Of a DNA stretch of 64,000 nt, positions 1 to 11,391 are shown piece by piece. This stretch comes from Cadophora sp. MPI-SDFR-AT-0126 (taxonomy: Eukaryota > Ascomycota > Leotiomycetes > Helotiales > Ploettnerulaceae), in the NCBI GenBank assembly GCA_020747065.1, contig JAGMVK010000004.1:930001-994000 (forward strand), written 5' to 3'. A program made the translations under genes and the position numbers. Within the stretch, counting starts at the first letter, position 1, and every line of letters begins with the position of its first letter. The notes beneath the pieces are model-generated. The model did no database searches, was not told the DNA's origin, and was given only the letters and a program-made list of their open reading frames with translations.

Positions 1-932
1 CTGGATGATCGGGTTTCCAAACGTCTGGGCAGAAGGTGATGGCATTTCGGAGGAGATCTGTGATTGCATCAGTGGGCTCTGGATCAGAGCCCACTGGTCC
101 GCACATACCTAATTTTAAATCGAACTGTCCTCCCCAGGGAATTCGAGAAAAGTAATTGCTCTCTTTGTCATAAAACTTTTCTATTTGACGATATGCTTAG
201 CAAGATTTGGAAGTTTTGTGGTTTGATCTTGAATGAACTTACGGCCCTCTGGAAACTTGATCGCCGTCTGTAAGCCTCTGCCATCTCTTTCATACTCTTC
301 CGGAACAAGCCAGGTCGAATCACAATACAATCGAGTTTTCTGTATCTTTTCTAGGCCGTGCCAAGTAAAACCTCCCATAGCATGTTTGGCGATGAAAACC
401 ATCACGCCTGTCAAGAAGCAGAAATATTAGCAAGCATCGATAGTGACGCACAGCTAGCAGCTTCAAGAAACTTACCTCTGATATGCTGGAGTTTCCAGAA
501 CTCTTCGGGACCTCGAGCAGAGACAGGATCCTCGCCGCCTTCGTAGCTGCCACCCCCGTCCGGGTCGGAAATGTAGTAGCTGGGATGAACACCGAAGACA
601 TTAAACATGAGATCTCCCACATCTGTGTTAGGAGTCACCCCAAGAATCTCTTCCAACACATAGTCGTACACCAGACGAGCAAGATGAATGACCTCATTGA
701 ATGCATCTTGGAGCTTACGCTTTTGATCTTCTGTGCAGCCACCTTCACGGATCTCATCGGTTGGAAATCTACAGGCGTCGAAGAACCTGGCTTGGGTCCA
801 ATCTGGTACTGGTAAGACAGGAGGCGTCGGCGGGTTGACGTACGGGTTGTAGGGTTGAGGGCCCCCAAATGGAGCCACAGCCATAGCCAGGGATACATAT
901 ACGAGTGAAATAATGGTTTCTTTGAGAAGCAT
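1..932 (-). CDS. Secreted HExxH-type metalloprotease-like protein, copy 1 (C-terminus beyond window)
   Basis: I read three exons: 932-476, 407-243 and 180 to the window edge, with GTAAGT donors at 475 and 242 and matching phases. An N-terminal signal peptide (about residues 1-18) precedes a proline-rich stretch. It is colinear with the complete gene at 8015-9255: both share a GGCT(E/P)(D/K)Q segment, a KTR(L/I)YC segment, a (F/W)YDK motif and an ITFCP motif. The zinc-binding part would lie left of base 1, so catalysis cannot be judged here. By homology it is a secreted aspzincin-like peptidase. It is divergently arranged with the decayed gene at about 2046-3940, mirroring the 4473-9255 pair. 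The third exon has no ATG of its own and is recognised only by homology to the second copy. Confidence 0.72.
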
Positions 933-2045
933 GTTAAAACTTTAGCTTACTGTCGCTAGAAGTATGGCGAACATGATCAAGTGAGAGTTAGACTTATATG
1001 TATCTTCTTAAAATTCCGAGCGCTCGGTGAAATGAACCTCCTGAATCAACCTTCTCAGCGGCTTGAATCTATTCGAATCCCATATTGGATAGTATCCCAT
1101 TCTACTCAACTTTGGTACGTAATAATACGAACAGGTAAACAACCCAGTAAATCCGTGATCGATGGTCTCCAACTGCATAGCCGCTGTTGCAACATGTAGT
1201 CCGATCGGAAAGCATTTCTATCTTGATATAGATATTTATGTCCACAGGAACAAGAAGATATTTCATGATGTTTCAATGTACCCTGCACAGTCCTCAGTGA
1301 TCCGGGGCTAACATACGTGGTGCGTAAAGCTTCGGCCGTTTTCATTGTTGGTCGCGTTGGTAGCCGAAAAAAGCATTCCAACGTTGGTGTTGCCAGATTT
1401 CCCAATTGCCAACAGGGCTCAGCGGGAACGCTTTGCACTGCCTTCCGGACTCTTTTCTACAGCTTGAAACTAATTTTGAAGGAGCATAACAATCGAAGGA
1501 GCACGGCGTTTGTTGTGCATGCCACCTGGGAGACCGCTGGTATTCCTTCTATTATGGACTCTGACTTCAGAAGTTGGTCTCGGTAGCCTGGTCAAGCGAA
1601 GCGAACTTCAATGCGGGGTCACACAGTATACCAAATCGGGTTGTTTCAGCTGTTTATATCACTGAACAAGTTCTTCAACCAATGTTATTGTTCGAATACT
1701 CTTTTGGGATTTTTCTTGCGTCATTTTGCTGTTCGCTCGTATCATTTGTTAATGGATGATCACTTGAACGATGTTGCTCTAGAATAACAAAAACTAACTT
1801 GATCTGGAACGAATCAATTTCGAGCACTCTTTCAGAATCCTGAAAATAACTTATGAGCACCCAGGTATAGCATCTGCACAGCGAGTTCAAATCATATAGT
1901 TTCGAGTTTGTTTGATGAATTCTACCATACGTCCGTTTTGCCCTTTCCCGCTCAGACAACTGATACCCTCAAACCATTCGACTTTCATCATAATGTATTT
2001 CTCTTGGCCATTAATCATCAGTATTGTAGTATCGCTCTCGTAAAT
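933..2045. other. Intergenic, divergent promoter region
   Basis: It lies between two divergently oriented genes (metalloprotease copy 1 and the decayed Ser/Thr-rich gene). Only short, composition-poor reading frames are present, and I see no recognisable gene, repeat or RNA. Confidence 0.5.
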
Positions 2046-3940
2046 CTGCTTTGCCGCATGGTTCGCAGGACCAGATACCCCGCCTTGGGCACCTCGCAAA
2101 GCTCTCAAAGCACCGCCGTCCCACGTCTCATCGAGGAAGCTGGCCCGGTCTTACAAGTCAATTTTCTTATCGAAACGAACAGTTGATTAGGCACGGGTGT
2201 TCGCATACCACCAGTAAATACTGGAGGACTTCCAATTCTGCTATCTTCGACGCCTTCTTCCCTGTCAGCCGAATCATCGTCGCTCGACATCAACACGCAA
2301 GTAAAGCAATCATCGACTCTTTCTCTCATTCCAACATCAGACTCGACTCTTTCATCAAGCCTCCTACCCACTTCTGTCTCCGAAACTACTACTACATTTG
2401 ATGTCACCCTCCCAGCTACAGTGCCCAGCAGTATCAACGTTCCAGAACCAAGCACCAGTCCTGTTACACCTTTCCCTAACCCTTCGTAGTCTGCAAATGT
2501 CGATCCTATCACCTCGGTAGTGACAGTGGACGGGCAGGCATTGGCGTATTCGGCAATATATATTCCCACAGCAGCTTCTGTGACAGCAGTTCAAACTGCA
2601 ACTGAGACAGACTCATCAGGTATCTTTGGCATCGTCATGTTTCCTGGAACAGAAGGTCGATCTTGGAAGTTTCCATGCCTGATAAGTTGTGACAAAGGCT
2701 TCTCAACGTCGTCACTTGGGCCTCCACTTCATCTTCGAGTTCCGAACGCAACACACAAACCGCATCTTCCTGCAGCATAATTTGTCAGACATCAGTCAGC
2801 GGGGTAAGATCCTGTCTGCTCTACGACATGCACGACACACTGCGGTTGTTCGGTTACCAATACATATACAATAACAACAATGAGTTGTAGCAACTCTCCT
2901 CCGTGCCTTACAGCTTGTTCAACTACATTGGAAGGGCCTCCTGTAGCATGCTCAACATACTGCATAGACTGCGCATCAGCTCCATCGAGTACTAGCATGC
3001 CTCCAGCTACAGGGACCGCTAGTCCTGACTCAGAGGCTACTTTCTGGACCATTACTATCGTTACGAACGTGTTTATTGACCCATTGTATACATTTGACAG
3101 TCCCCTTGCTTATGCAGCTATGCAATCCATCCACAATGAGCAAAAGACCCTCCGACCCTGGCCTCAGGACACGAACATCTGGAACCTCCGTTGCGAGTGT
3201 TTCCTCAACAGCGAGCTCCGTTATACAGTCTAGTGCTGCTTCAACTTCGCAGTTGGGCTCAGCAGAACCAGAGACAGGCATCCTAAGTTCCTCGTCGACT
3301 GCCGCTCCCGCTGCGACAAGTAAACAACCCTCGCTTAATTCCCCGCCCCCTATTTCTACCCCGCCGACTTCCAAGGCTTCTGTCCCACCATCTTCAACGA
3401 CAAAAATGTCAACGATAACAAGTGCTTCAGAACCACCACACGATACAGCCGCGACGTACCTTGATTGTTCACCTATAGGTTGCGTGGGTATCGCCCGGGA
3501 CGACGCAATCGAGTCCATCAAATCCTTCTGCAAGCACCTGGCAACAATTAATTCCGCCACACCAACTGCCGTACTTTCCTTCAATTTTGAAGGCTCAAAG
3601 GTCCGACCAACGCCAGCCGCTGGGCCATTTACTGAGCTGTTGGTTATCGCCATTGAGCTTGATACAGATCCTCGATGCGCTGAGGCGGAACGTCGTGTTT
3701 CCCCACCACGAGGGTACGACAAAAGCGTTGTCAGCGGCCCTGACGGGAAGTGCGTGAAGATGTTAGAGTCCACCTTGGATAAGTAAGTGTAAGTTTTGCT
3801 CAGTCAATCTTGCCTTTTCACGACTTATGTCTGATTTTCGTGCACATAGGCAATACAGATACAGTTCTCAATATGCTAGGCGGTACAGTCACTACGGATT
3901 GTTTTGCTTGGTCTATCTTTATCGGGAATGCACATGGCAA
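2046..3940 (+). pseudogene. Decayed copy of the Ser/Thr/Gly-rich cell-surface-type protein
   Basis: The translation aligns along its length with the intact gene at 4473-6678, but in changing frames. One frame holds the FPG..GR.WKFPCLISC block (about 2640-2700). Another holds the SSS..TQTASSC block (about 2720-2800). The CS..C..HCGCS and YC.DCA blocks return to the first frame (about 2810-3140), and the C-terminal IAIELD...RC...GPDGKC block is in a third (to 3782). The last exon (3850 to about 3936) matches the partner's final exon only in a phase that the GTAAGT donor at 3783 does not supply. The glycine-rich stretch of the partner is absent. Repeated frame changes without splice sites argue for a pseudogene; a mis-assembled functional copy is less likely. 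Confidence 0.72.
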
Positions 3941-4472
3941 CTGTTAGATCATGATCTCAGCACTTTCAAACTTAGCTTTTCTCTCCTCGTGCTGAAACCC
4001 CTCTTTAACACACCAATTTAGCCTGCCCAGTCATCAATCTGACAAGCGTCAATGCTTTCATTGCCTCAAGTGCGGCAAACACTTCTTTGGGCTCTGCCGT
4101 CTGATCTCGGAAGCGAAGCGCTGACGAAGGAGCATTCCGAGCTATTAGCGCACAGATGCTCGCATAGTTAGTGGCTCGCCACAGGCACTTCTAGGCAGTG
4201 CTAGTCAAGGAGATAGCTGGTCAACTGTACTGTGGCTCTGCCTTCTCTAAAATCGTTGCACATTCACCATCACTATGGGAACCTTTCATGTCGGCCCAGC
4301 TGAATTTCATTGATTGAATGTAGAAGAAATATTTTTGGGGGAAATATCATGCTGTACGGGAACGGGCAACTTGACAATATATCCAACATTCCGAGACGCG
4401 AGATGTACTCATCCAGAACGTAATGACAGGAAAGAAAAAACCAGCTTATCGTCTGGTAAGGCCTTTGAAAGT
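3941..4472. other. Intergenic, centre of the inverted duplication
   Basis: This stretch lies between the converging 3' ends of the decayed and intact copies of the Ser/Thr-rich gene. I see no gene and no long palindrome remaining at the axis. Confidence 0.4.
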
Positions 4473-6678
4473 CTATTTAACGGAACATTTATCTCCCACA
4501 TCTATGGCTAAAACCGACCACGAGATGCAGTTCGCGATCTGTTTGCCACCTTTTTTTGCCATGGTGGTATCTGTATCGCCTGTCATGAACAGTAAAGTCA
4601 GCTTGGTTGAGACCGACAAGAATGTGAAATCGATCCTACTCACAATGATCCAAGGCCGCTTGCATCATATCCATGCACAACTGATTCGGTCCCACAACTC
4701 TGGGCTCATAATCAATTGGATCCATAGATGGCTTTTGAATAATTGGCAGATTCACATATTCAACAGCTGTACAGCGGTCATCCTTGTGATCTAGTTCGAT
4801 CGCCAGGTGTAAATCGGCCAGTCTCGGCTGAACAGGCTTCGATATTGATGTCGGTAGGATTACCACGTCCGTGCTGACGCTGACGGTCTTGGAGTTGATT
4901 GTTACTTCTGTAGAACAGAACTTCTTGACTTCCTTCAAAGCTAGGTCTCTGTCTACACCTTCGCAACCTGAAGAATTGCATTCGCCTCGAGTGACGGTAA
5001 TTGGAAGTTGCTCTGGGGCAGGAGGCTCCCCAGTGGGTGCTGGAGTAGGTGTGGGTTCTTGGAGCACAGGTTGCAAGCTTGAGGTTAATATGGAAGATGG
5101 CGATGAGACTTGCAGAGAAGTGCTGAGACTTGCTTCGGCAGAACTGCGGGATGAAGCAGGAAGTACGCTCGTGATAAGGGTGCTTGACAACTTGGTATGA
5201 TACATGGCAGAAATTTCCTTGTCCATAGAAGACATTTGACTGTATTCCAGGGCCGTATCGATCACGAACTCCGGGTTAACGAATCCATAATCGGTTGCAA
5301 TGGTGATTGTAAGTAGAGTGACATATGAGTATGAGGACCCGGTAGTTGCCCATCCACTTTCTACCGGATCTGTCACGATTTCGGTAGATGTGGCGGCACA
5401 ATCTGGACAGTACGTTTCCGATGTCATGCTTCCACCGATCGTTGTCACGACCAGGGTTTGACAAGGTAGGGAGCTACATGGCAAAGTAGTTGTAGAGGCG
5501 ACATCTGAGATGGAACATCCAGTTTTTGTGACGCAGGTCTCGAAGCAAGTAGACGACCCACTTTGACTAGCTGGCGGGCATGTCTGGACACAAGATGATG
5601 CTGTTTGGGTACTGCATTGAGACGAGGACGACGATGTTGAGCTCGGCTCGGACTTCGTAGATTCGGATTGGCTTTGTGACTTCTGCTCGTCTTCGTTCTC
5701 GTTGTCATTGTCGTTCTTGTTGTCTTCGTTACCCGAGTCATTACCATTCGACCCTCCACCACCCCCATTCGAGCCTCCCCCTCCTCCCCCTCCTCCCCCT
5801 CCTCCCCCTGAACTTCCCCCTCCTCCTGAGCTTCCACCACCTCCTCCCCCATCACCACCGCCACCGCCGCCCCCTCCTCCTATACCGCCAAGGGCACCAA
5901 ACCCAGGTGGAGCTCCAGGCAAAGAGAAACCTCCACCACAACTGATCAAGCAAGGGAACTTCCAACCACGACCACCCTTTCCAGGAAAGGTAATGACACC
6001 GAAAACAGCTCCTGCTGCATCTGTTTCTTGCGAGGTTGTTACCACCGTAACTGATGTTTGGGAAGAGACGAACGTCGCTGAGTAACTGTACACTGTGCCG
6101 TCTTTGGTGATGATCGTGGTGATTGGTGTTTCGCTTATCTGTGGAACTGGCGTAGCATTTGATGAGATTGGGGTGACCGGTCCCGAAACGATAGGGGTGT
6201 TTTGGAGAGTTGCGCGGGGAGTTGCGGATGAGGATGAGGTGTCTGCAGAGTCTGTAATTGGCGATTTTGTCAGAGAAGTCGGGAGTACGTTTGGAGACGA
6301 AGTACTGCTGGTGAGTTTGTTGATGCCGTGTAGTGGCGAAGAAGTGGAAGTCGATTGCTCAAAGCCAGCAAATGACGAGCTGATGGTCGTGGATGATGGC
6401 TGCGAGAAGACCGGTGAGGGAAGCTGTAAGCCACCACTGACAGAAGACGATTCATCAAGCCTAGTTCCGATTGCCCGACGGCTGATAGATTGCAAACTCA
6501 GAGCTGAGCGATATGACCAGGTCAATTTTTGAGGTTCAGGGTCAAGGGGAGATGATTCAGGCTCCAAAGATATGACCGATGTAGCGCTGACTCCTGAGAT
6601 CGAAATCCTAAGCTGAATGGTGACAATGCCTAGAAAGACGGCTAATATGAAGAGGAGATGCACAAATCGTGACTGCAT
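4473..6678 (-). CDS. Ser/Thr-rich, Gly-rich, Cys-containing secreted or membrane-anchored protein
   Basis: I do not recognise a named family. The ATG at 6678 opens a hydrophobic segment (about residues 6-26), read as a signal peptide or anchor. Next come a Ser/Thr-rich region, a conserved FPGKGGRGWKFPCLISCGGG block near residue 230, a long poly-Gly tract with Ser/Asn interruptions (about 255-315) and an acidic Asn/Asp/Glu stretch. A cysteine-rich part (CxxTC, TGCS, YCPDC), another Ser/Thr-rich spacer and a C-terminal region with paired cysteines complete it. A short intron (GTGAGT at 4643, acceptor before 4579) gives a last exon of 35 codons ending at 4473; without splicing the frame ends at 4636. 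The layout resembles fungal cell-wall or extracellular proteins. A frameshifted paralogue lies head-on at 2046-3940. Confidence 0.75.
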
Positions 6679-8014
6679 TTTGGTTGGAATGCGAGGAACG
6701 AAGTGGTTTGCTAGTTGTACTGAAGAATTTCAAGTGGAGTTGAGAAGATGCACAAGACTTGGAGGAATTGAGCAGGGCCAGACTTGAACAGAAGCCGCTG
6801 ATGGTGACTTGTCCCTCAGGCAGAATGGCCTTCCAGACCTTATCAGACTTGACCTTCTGATTTTCCGAGAGTAGCACAATCTAGAAATGGTGCTTTATGG
6901 CCCATCTCAGGATCATGGGATGGCCATGGGGACAGTGACGAACCGAAGAGTAACGAATGTGGCGGACAGCACTTTCCGATCCCGAAACCGAACATGACGA
7001 CCTGTTTCATCTATTATTCTCACAGAGGTGAGATTTCTATTTATGCTCACTCGATTGCATCATCGCACCAGAGAATGATCGAGTAGCAACATCGATTACC
7101 ACACCACACCGCGAGTAAAAGCACCAATGTTGGTCCTGCGGACCATACATCAGCTTCAAAGACCCGGCATGTTGGCACGGAAGGGAACTCAACTCTCGAA
7201 ATAGTATGACCATAGTAAAAACTTGACATGTGTCCTCAGCACCTCTTATCTTATACTAAATGAGGCTTTTGGCGATCGATCGAAGGATCTTACTGCGCGT
7301 TGGCGGCGTGGAAAGAGGCTGTTCACAAATAAAGTCGCTGAGCGAAATGCGTGACAACCATTCGCCTATTTGAAAATCAACAAAATCGAAATAGAATCAG
7401 GGTACCAGAAGTCGTGTTTCATGTAAATAAACTCAGAGGTGAATGTGTGAAATAAATAGTTGCCGCGTGACCGTGGACGACAACAAATTCTGGATGAAAG
7501 GATGCGACGTGGGGGAGAGAAGACTTGACAATCTGTCAAGATGGAAAGGCAACGCGGCGCTCAACTCCAACATTGTTGGGAAAATACACTCAAAATAAAT
7601 CTCATCAATGATGAAACGCGGACAGAAGAGCTCTGTGATACCATGATGCCTTGATTTTCGGCAAGGAAGGATTCTCGCAGCAGACAAACGATTTTGTTTG
7701 GAACGATCAGCGCAGCCTTTCAAGGATTCCTTGAACCAACATACCAGAGATTCAAAAGCATGATACAGCAGACATGCTCGAAGAAGTTCGATATATAGAA
7801 TGATCTTGCAGGAGTGTTGGATCCTCTGATTGTACTGGCTGCTCATCCAACACAGCCCAACAACTCGGTCGGTGTGAACAGTGTCTGCTCACTAAAAGGC
7901 GGACTTCGAATCAGCCCCATCGGCAATAAGTCCCAGCAGAGATTACGAACATAAAGCGCACAGTAAAGATTCAAGGCAATTGACAATTCAAAAAAGCAGT
8001 CACTCGACTTCAAC
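6679..8014. other. Intergenic, divergent promoter region
   Basis: This 1.3 kb region lies between divergently transcribed genes and is the counterpart of 933-2045. Only short frames without protein-like composition are present. Confidence 0.4.
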
Positions 8015-9255
8015 ATGCATCCTCTTACTCCTTGCCTTTTTTTCATCAAGATCACACTCCTGATCTTGATCCTAGCATCAATCGCTCAAGCACAAACAAA
8101 CGCACCTCAGCCACCGCAATCTGGTCCACCGCGTCCAATCGACACCGCATTTGATGTCCAGCCTGAGTCCATCGCAGGTGGATGCACCCCGAAGCAACAG
8201 AACGATCTGTCTACAGCCTTTGATGAGATGATCGAGATGAAGAACCTCATCTCAATTGCAACAGGCCATATGTCCGATGGCCAGGAGTCGCCTGCTACAG
8301 GCTGGATGTTCAATTATCTATTTGCCATCCCATCGAGTCAAGAAAATCAAGACTATGGCGAGGATCGCGACAGTACTCATGTTGACTACCTCTTGAGCAT
8401 TTGGAGTAAGTTCCAAACAGGAAACAATGTGGAATTCACCTGATATTGACCCGCAGCACTTATGGACTTGATCGGCCGACATAGCTCGGGAGAATTCTTG
8501 CTCTATGACGGGCGTGGCCAAGCAACCAAAACGAGAATATATTGCAGCAGTGACTGGATCATGCGCACCAGTCATGCGATAGACGCTAGAACCGACGAGG
8601 TCATTCGACCGCGAAGGGCATTGAACGGCGGAGGCGAGTTGTTTGTGACCACTCCTTTTCGGTCTGTGTGCTGATAAGCCAAGAACACTGGTATGACAAG
8701 GTAACGAAGATAGCCGCCCTCAAACAGACAGTTCCGCCTCTTTTAGAACCGCGAGACACGATTTGCGGAGCAAACAACAACGCCGTCACACACCTTCACT
8801 TCAACACCATCACTTTCTGCCCTCGTATGTGGACTGGGCCGGAAGGCGAAATGAAAATCACATTGGCCAGCTCGGATCCGCCAGAAGTAGGTGTGCTCCT
8901 CGATAAGTATCAATCGTTCTCCGAGACATTTCTCCACGAGTATGCGCATCTCGTAGGAAGAATGGGTGAGTCTTCCTTTCCTATGACTGACTTGGCGAAG
9001 CTGACAACAATAGATCTTCAGGAGAACCTAATGGTGAATGTGGAGTCTGCTGACCGAGGACGTGAGGTTTATGGATTTTATGCTTGCAACAGCCTCGCAG
9101 AGAATGGAGGAGCGCAACTTGCCATGAAGAATGCAGACTCTTATGCAGTTTTGGGAGTTGCGCTGTTTTTCAGTGGCTACGATTGGAGAGATGGCACCTG
9201 TCAGACTGCCGAGTACTGGGAGGCTTGGAGAGCGCAAGAGGAGAACCCTGCTTGA
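8015..9255 (+). CDS. Secreted zinc metallopeptidase, aspzincin (M35/peptidyl-Lys endopeptidase)-like, copy 2
   Basis: Four exons are read: 8015-8405, 8457-8640, 8679-8965 and 9014-9255, about 367 aa. The 8641-8678 intron is only 38 nt and is the weakest call. Residues 1-27 form a signal peptide ending near AQAQT. The third exon holds HEYAH, an HExxH zinc site. The fourth carries a D(x)nVYG segment and a NADSYA motif, which in aspzincins follow the catalytic zone and include the third metal-ligand Asp. That supports an extracellular Zn peptidase, though its family is assigned from motifs only. A paralogue truncated by the window edge is at 1-932. It is transcribed away from the Ser/Thr-rich gene at 4473-6678. 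Confidence 0.75.
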
Positions 9256-9406
9256 GAAGCAGAATGCCAATACGTGTTAGCTCCGGTTGGGTTGATGTGA
9301 GATTGAACCACTGAAAGATAGGTACTAGTTACATATCGAGTGTTTGACGGATGTACAAGGTGTTATCTTGCTGGCTACTCAGGTTATACATCGAATCAAC
9401 CTTGTT

Positions 9407-11106
9407 CTACCAGTCCGAGATGATCTTGCGTTCGTTGATACGACTAATGCGTCCGTTTGGAATATCAGACACCGCGTATTTGAATGATCCACTTGAATCC
9501 CAGGTAAACTGTAGGAGTAATTGTGGATACCGGACAGGGTCTTGGCGGTCATTCTCAGATATCTCAGCCCACGGCGAAGCACCTCCTCTAAAAGGACTCC
9601 AGCCCCTTGTGATCATTCCTAGGCTGTGCAAGGGTAGTCCTTGCTTTCGGTCACATAAGTACCGCATGATCTCGTAGGCAGAGCTGCGGATCACGTCTGT
9701 AGTATCTGAAAGTGGAGTACCCAAAAGGCATTTGGAATACAAGGTCAAGTTTCTGAGGTTTCTGAGTCCAGAGAGGATATCCAAAGACCGGCAGCTGCCG
9801 TTCTGTTATTCAATGATTAGCTGTAACATTGAGCGAAATTACACAAGGACTCACTACAACACCATCAAAGTCAACGGATAGTGCTAGGCTAACGAGGCGC
9901 GCACAAGCTGCATGAAGGATTTGTAGGTCGAACATTGAGGTCGTGACTGGATCTATACCATCGGCTTCAAAGCCACTCACATCCAGCAACGATAAATTTC
10001 TCAGGCTTTTCCCATGACGTACAATGGAAGTAATGGGGAGATGAGAGAGACAACATGTGACCTCAAGCTCTCGAAGTTGTTGATGAGGAATGCGCTCGAT
10101 GATCCGGCGAAGCACCACAGTGCACTCTTCATGATATTCGGCGTCCGAGTCTTCACCATGACTGAGATTGGCCCATTGAAAGTTAACATTAAGACGAGTC
10201 AATCTAGTCAGACCGTATGCTTCTGCCAATGGTGCAAGAGAGTGGAGCGTTTCCAGTTGCACGTGGAAAGCTTCGAGACGAGAAAAGTCCCAAACCAAAA
10301 GGGATTCCTCAGGCGAATAATCCCAAATCAGGGGCGCTAGGACAAGTTTCCGAACCGCAGGTAGTTTACCCACATGAGGCACGAAAGGATGCCGTAGCAT
10401 TCCGATTCGGAGAGATTCTAGGTTTTTGGATGCGACTAGAAGAGCTTGCACAGGCTCGGTGATCGACGGGATATTCATGTTATCAACAAGTATGTCTATG
10501 ATGTTCAAAGCCGGAAAGTATTCCCCTGGATAAGCAGCTCGATGATTCAATGGACAGTCGATTCTGGCGACATTGAGGCGGACATGGGGCCAGTAGTCAT
10601 GGATGGCTTGACTGAGAGTCCTCGGAAAGCCGTCACTGGAGTTGTCATACAAGACTGACCAGCTATTACAATATCAGTTATTGGGCTCTAGACGGCTTCT
10701 TGAATTTCACCCACGTCATGGACTTCAGTCGACTGCAGCCAGACAATAAATGGACGACGATATCCCAGTCAAATGTGGTCTTTATGTTGACATGCTGCGT
10801 GTGGTTGTGCACTTTTTCCCAAGCGGCATTGACACCGTCGGTATTTGGGTCGAGTAATTTATGGCTGAGTGTGATTGATCGATACCGGACGGGAGTTGCG
10901 AAGCAATTGAAGCTGCGAGACACAAGTCTCAAGCTCTGAAGGAATTCGGACGAGCATTCAGAAAGCTAAGAAAAGTGTCAATTGCTAGTTGCTGTACGAT
11001 CGATTTAATTGGCACTCACGTTCTCAAAGACGAGTAGCAAGATATCCGGGCCTAGCATTTCGGAAAATTTCTCGTTGCGACCAGATAGAATTGAAACATT
11101 TGCCAT
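9407..11106 (-). CDS. F-box / leucine-rich-type protein, copy 1
   Basis: Four exons (11106-11020, 10965-10715, 10662-9855, 9802-9407) give 513 aa with every phase consistent. The N-terminus carries an F-box-like start (LGPDILLLVFENL) followed by LRLVSRSFNCFATP, the usual F-box helix pair. The rest is rich in Leu and in L..L.L patterns resembling leucine-rich repeats, without clear repeat borders. F-box proteins recruit substrates to SCF ubiquitin ligases via Skp1. The target here is unknown. A tandem paralogue with the same intron layout follows at 11392-13176. Confidence 0.72.
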
Positions 11107-11391
11107 ATCGTACTGTCTGTTTGGGTTGACCGGAAGTCGTGTACAAATGACTGCCGTGCTGGATGCGCTCGCTGAAGGGTGGTACTGGGCTGCTGATAAT
11201 GTGCCCTGTTAGTAGCTACCTAGTGCATGTGGACAGATGTATGCACTTTATCAGGCTTGAGAATACAATGCCTGGCAGGTAGCCCGCGCTGATTGGAGGC
11301 TTCGCTTCCCTCGTTGGTGATTGAGGTGCGTTAGTCTGAATCTAAATATGGACATGGAGCACAAGGGCGGGGGAAGCGGTGCAGGTCAGGC

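Noticed and set aside
5702..6085. Proline-rich frame on the plus strand
   Set aside because: Antisense of the glycine-rich part of the gene at 4473-6678.
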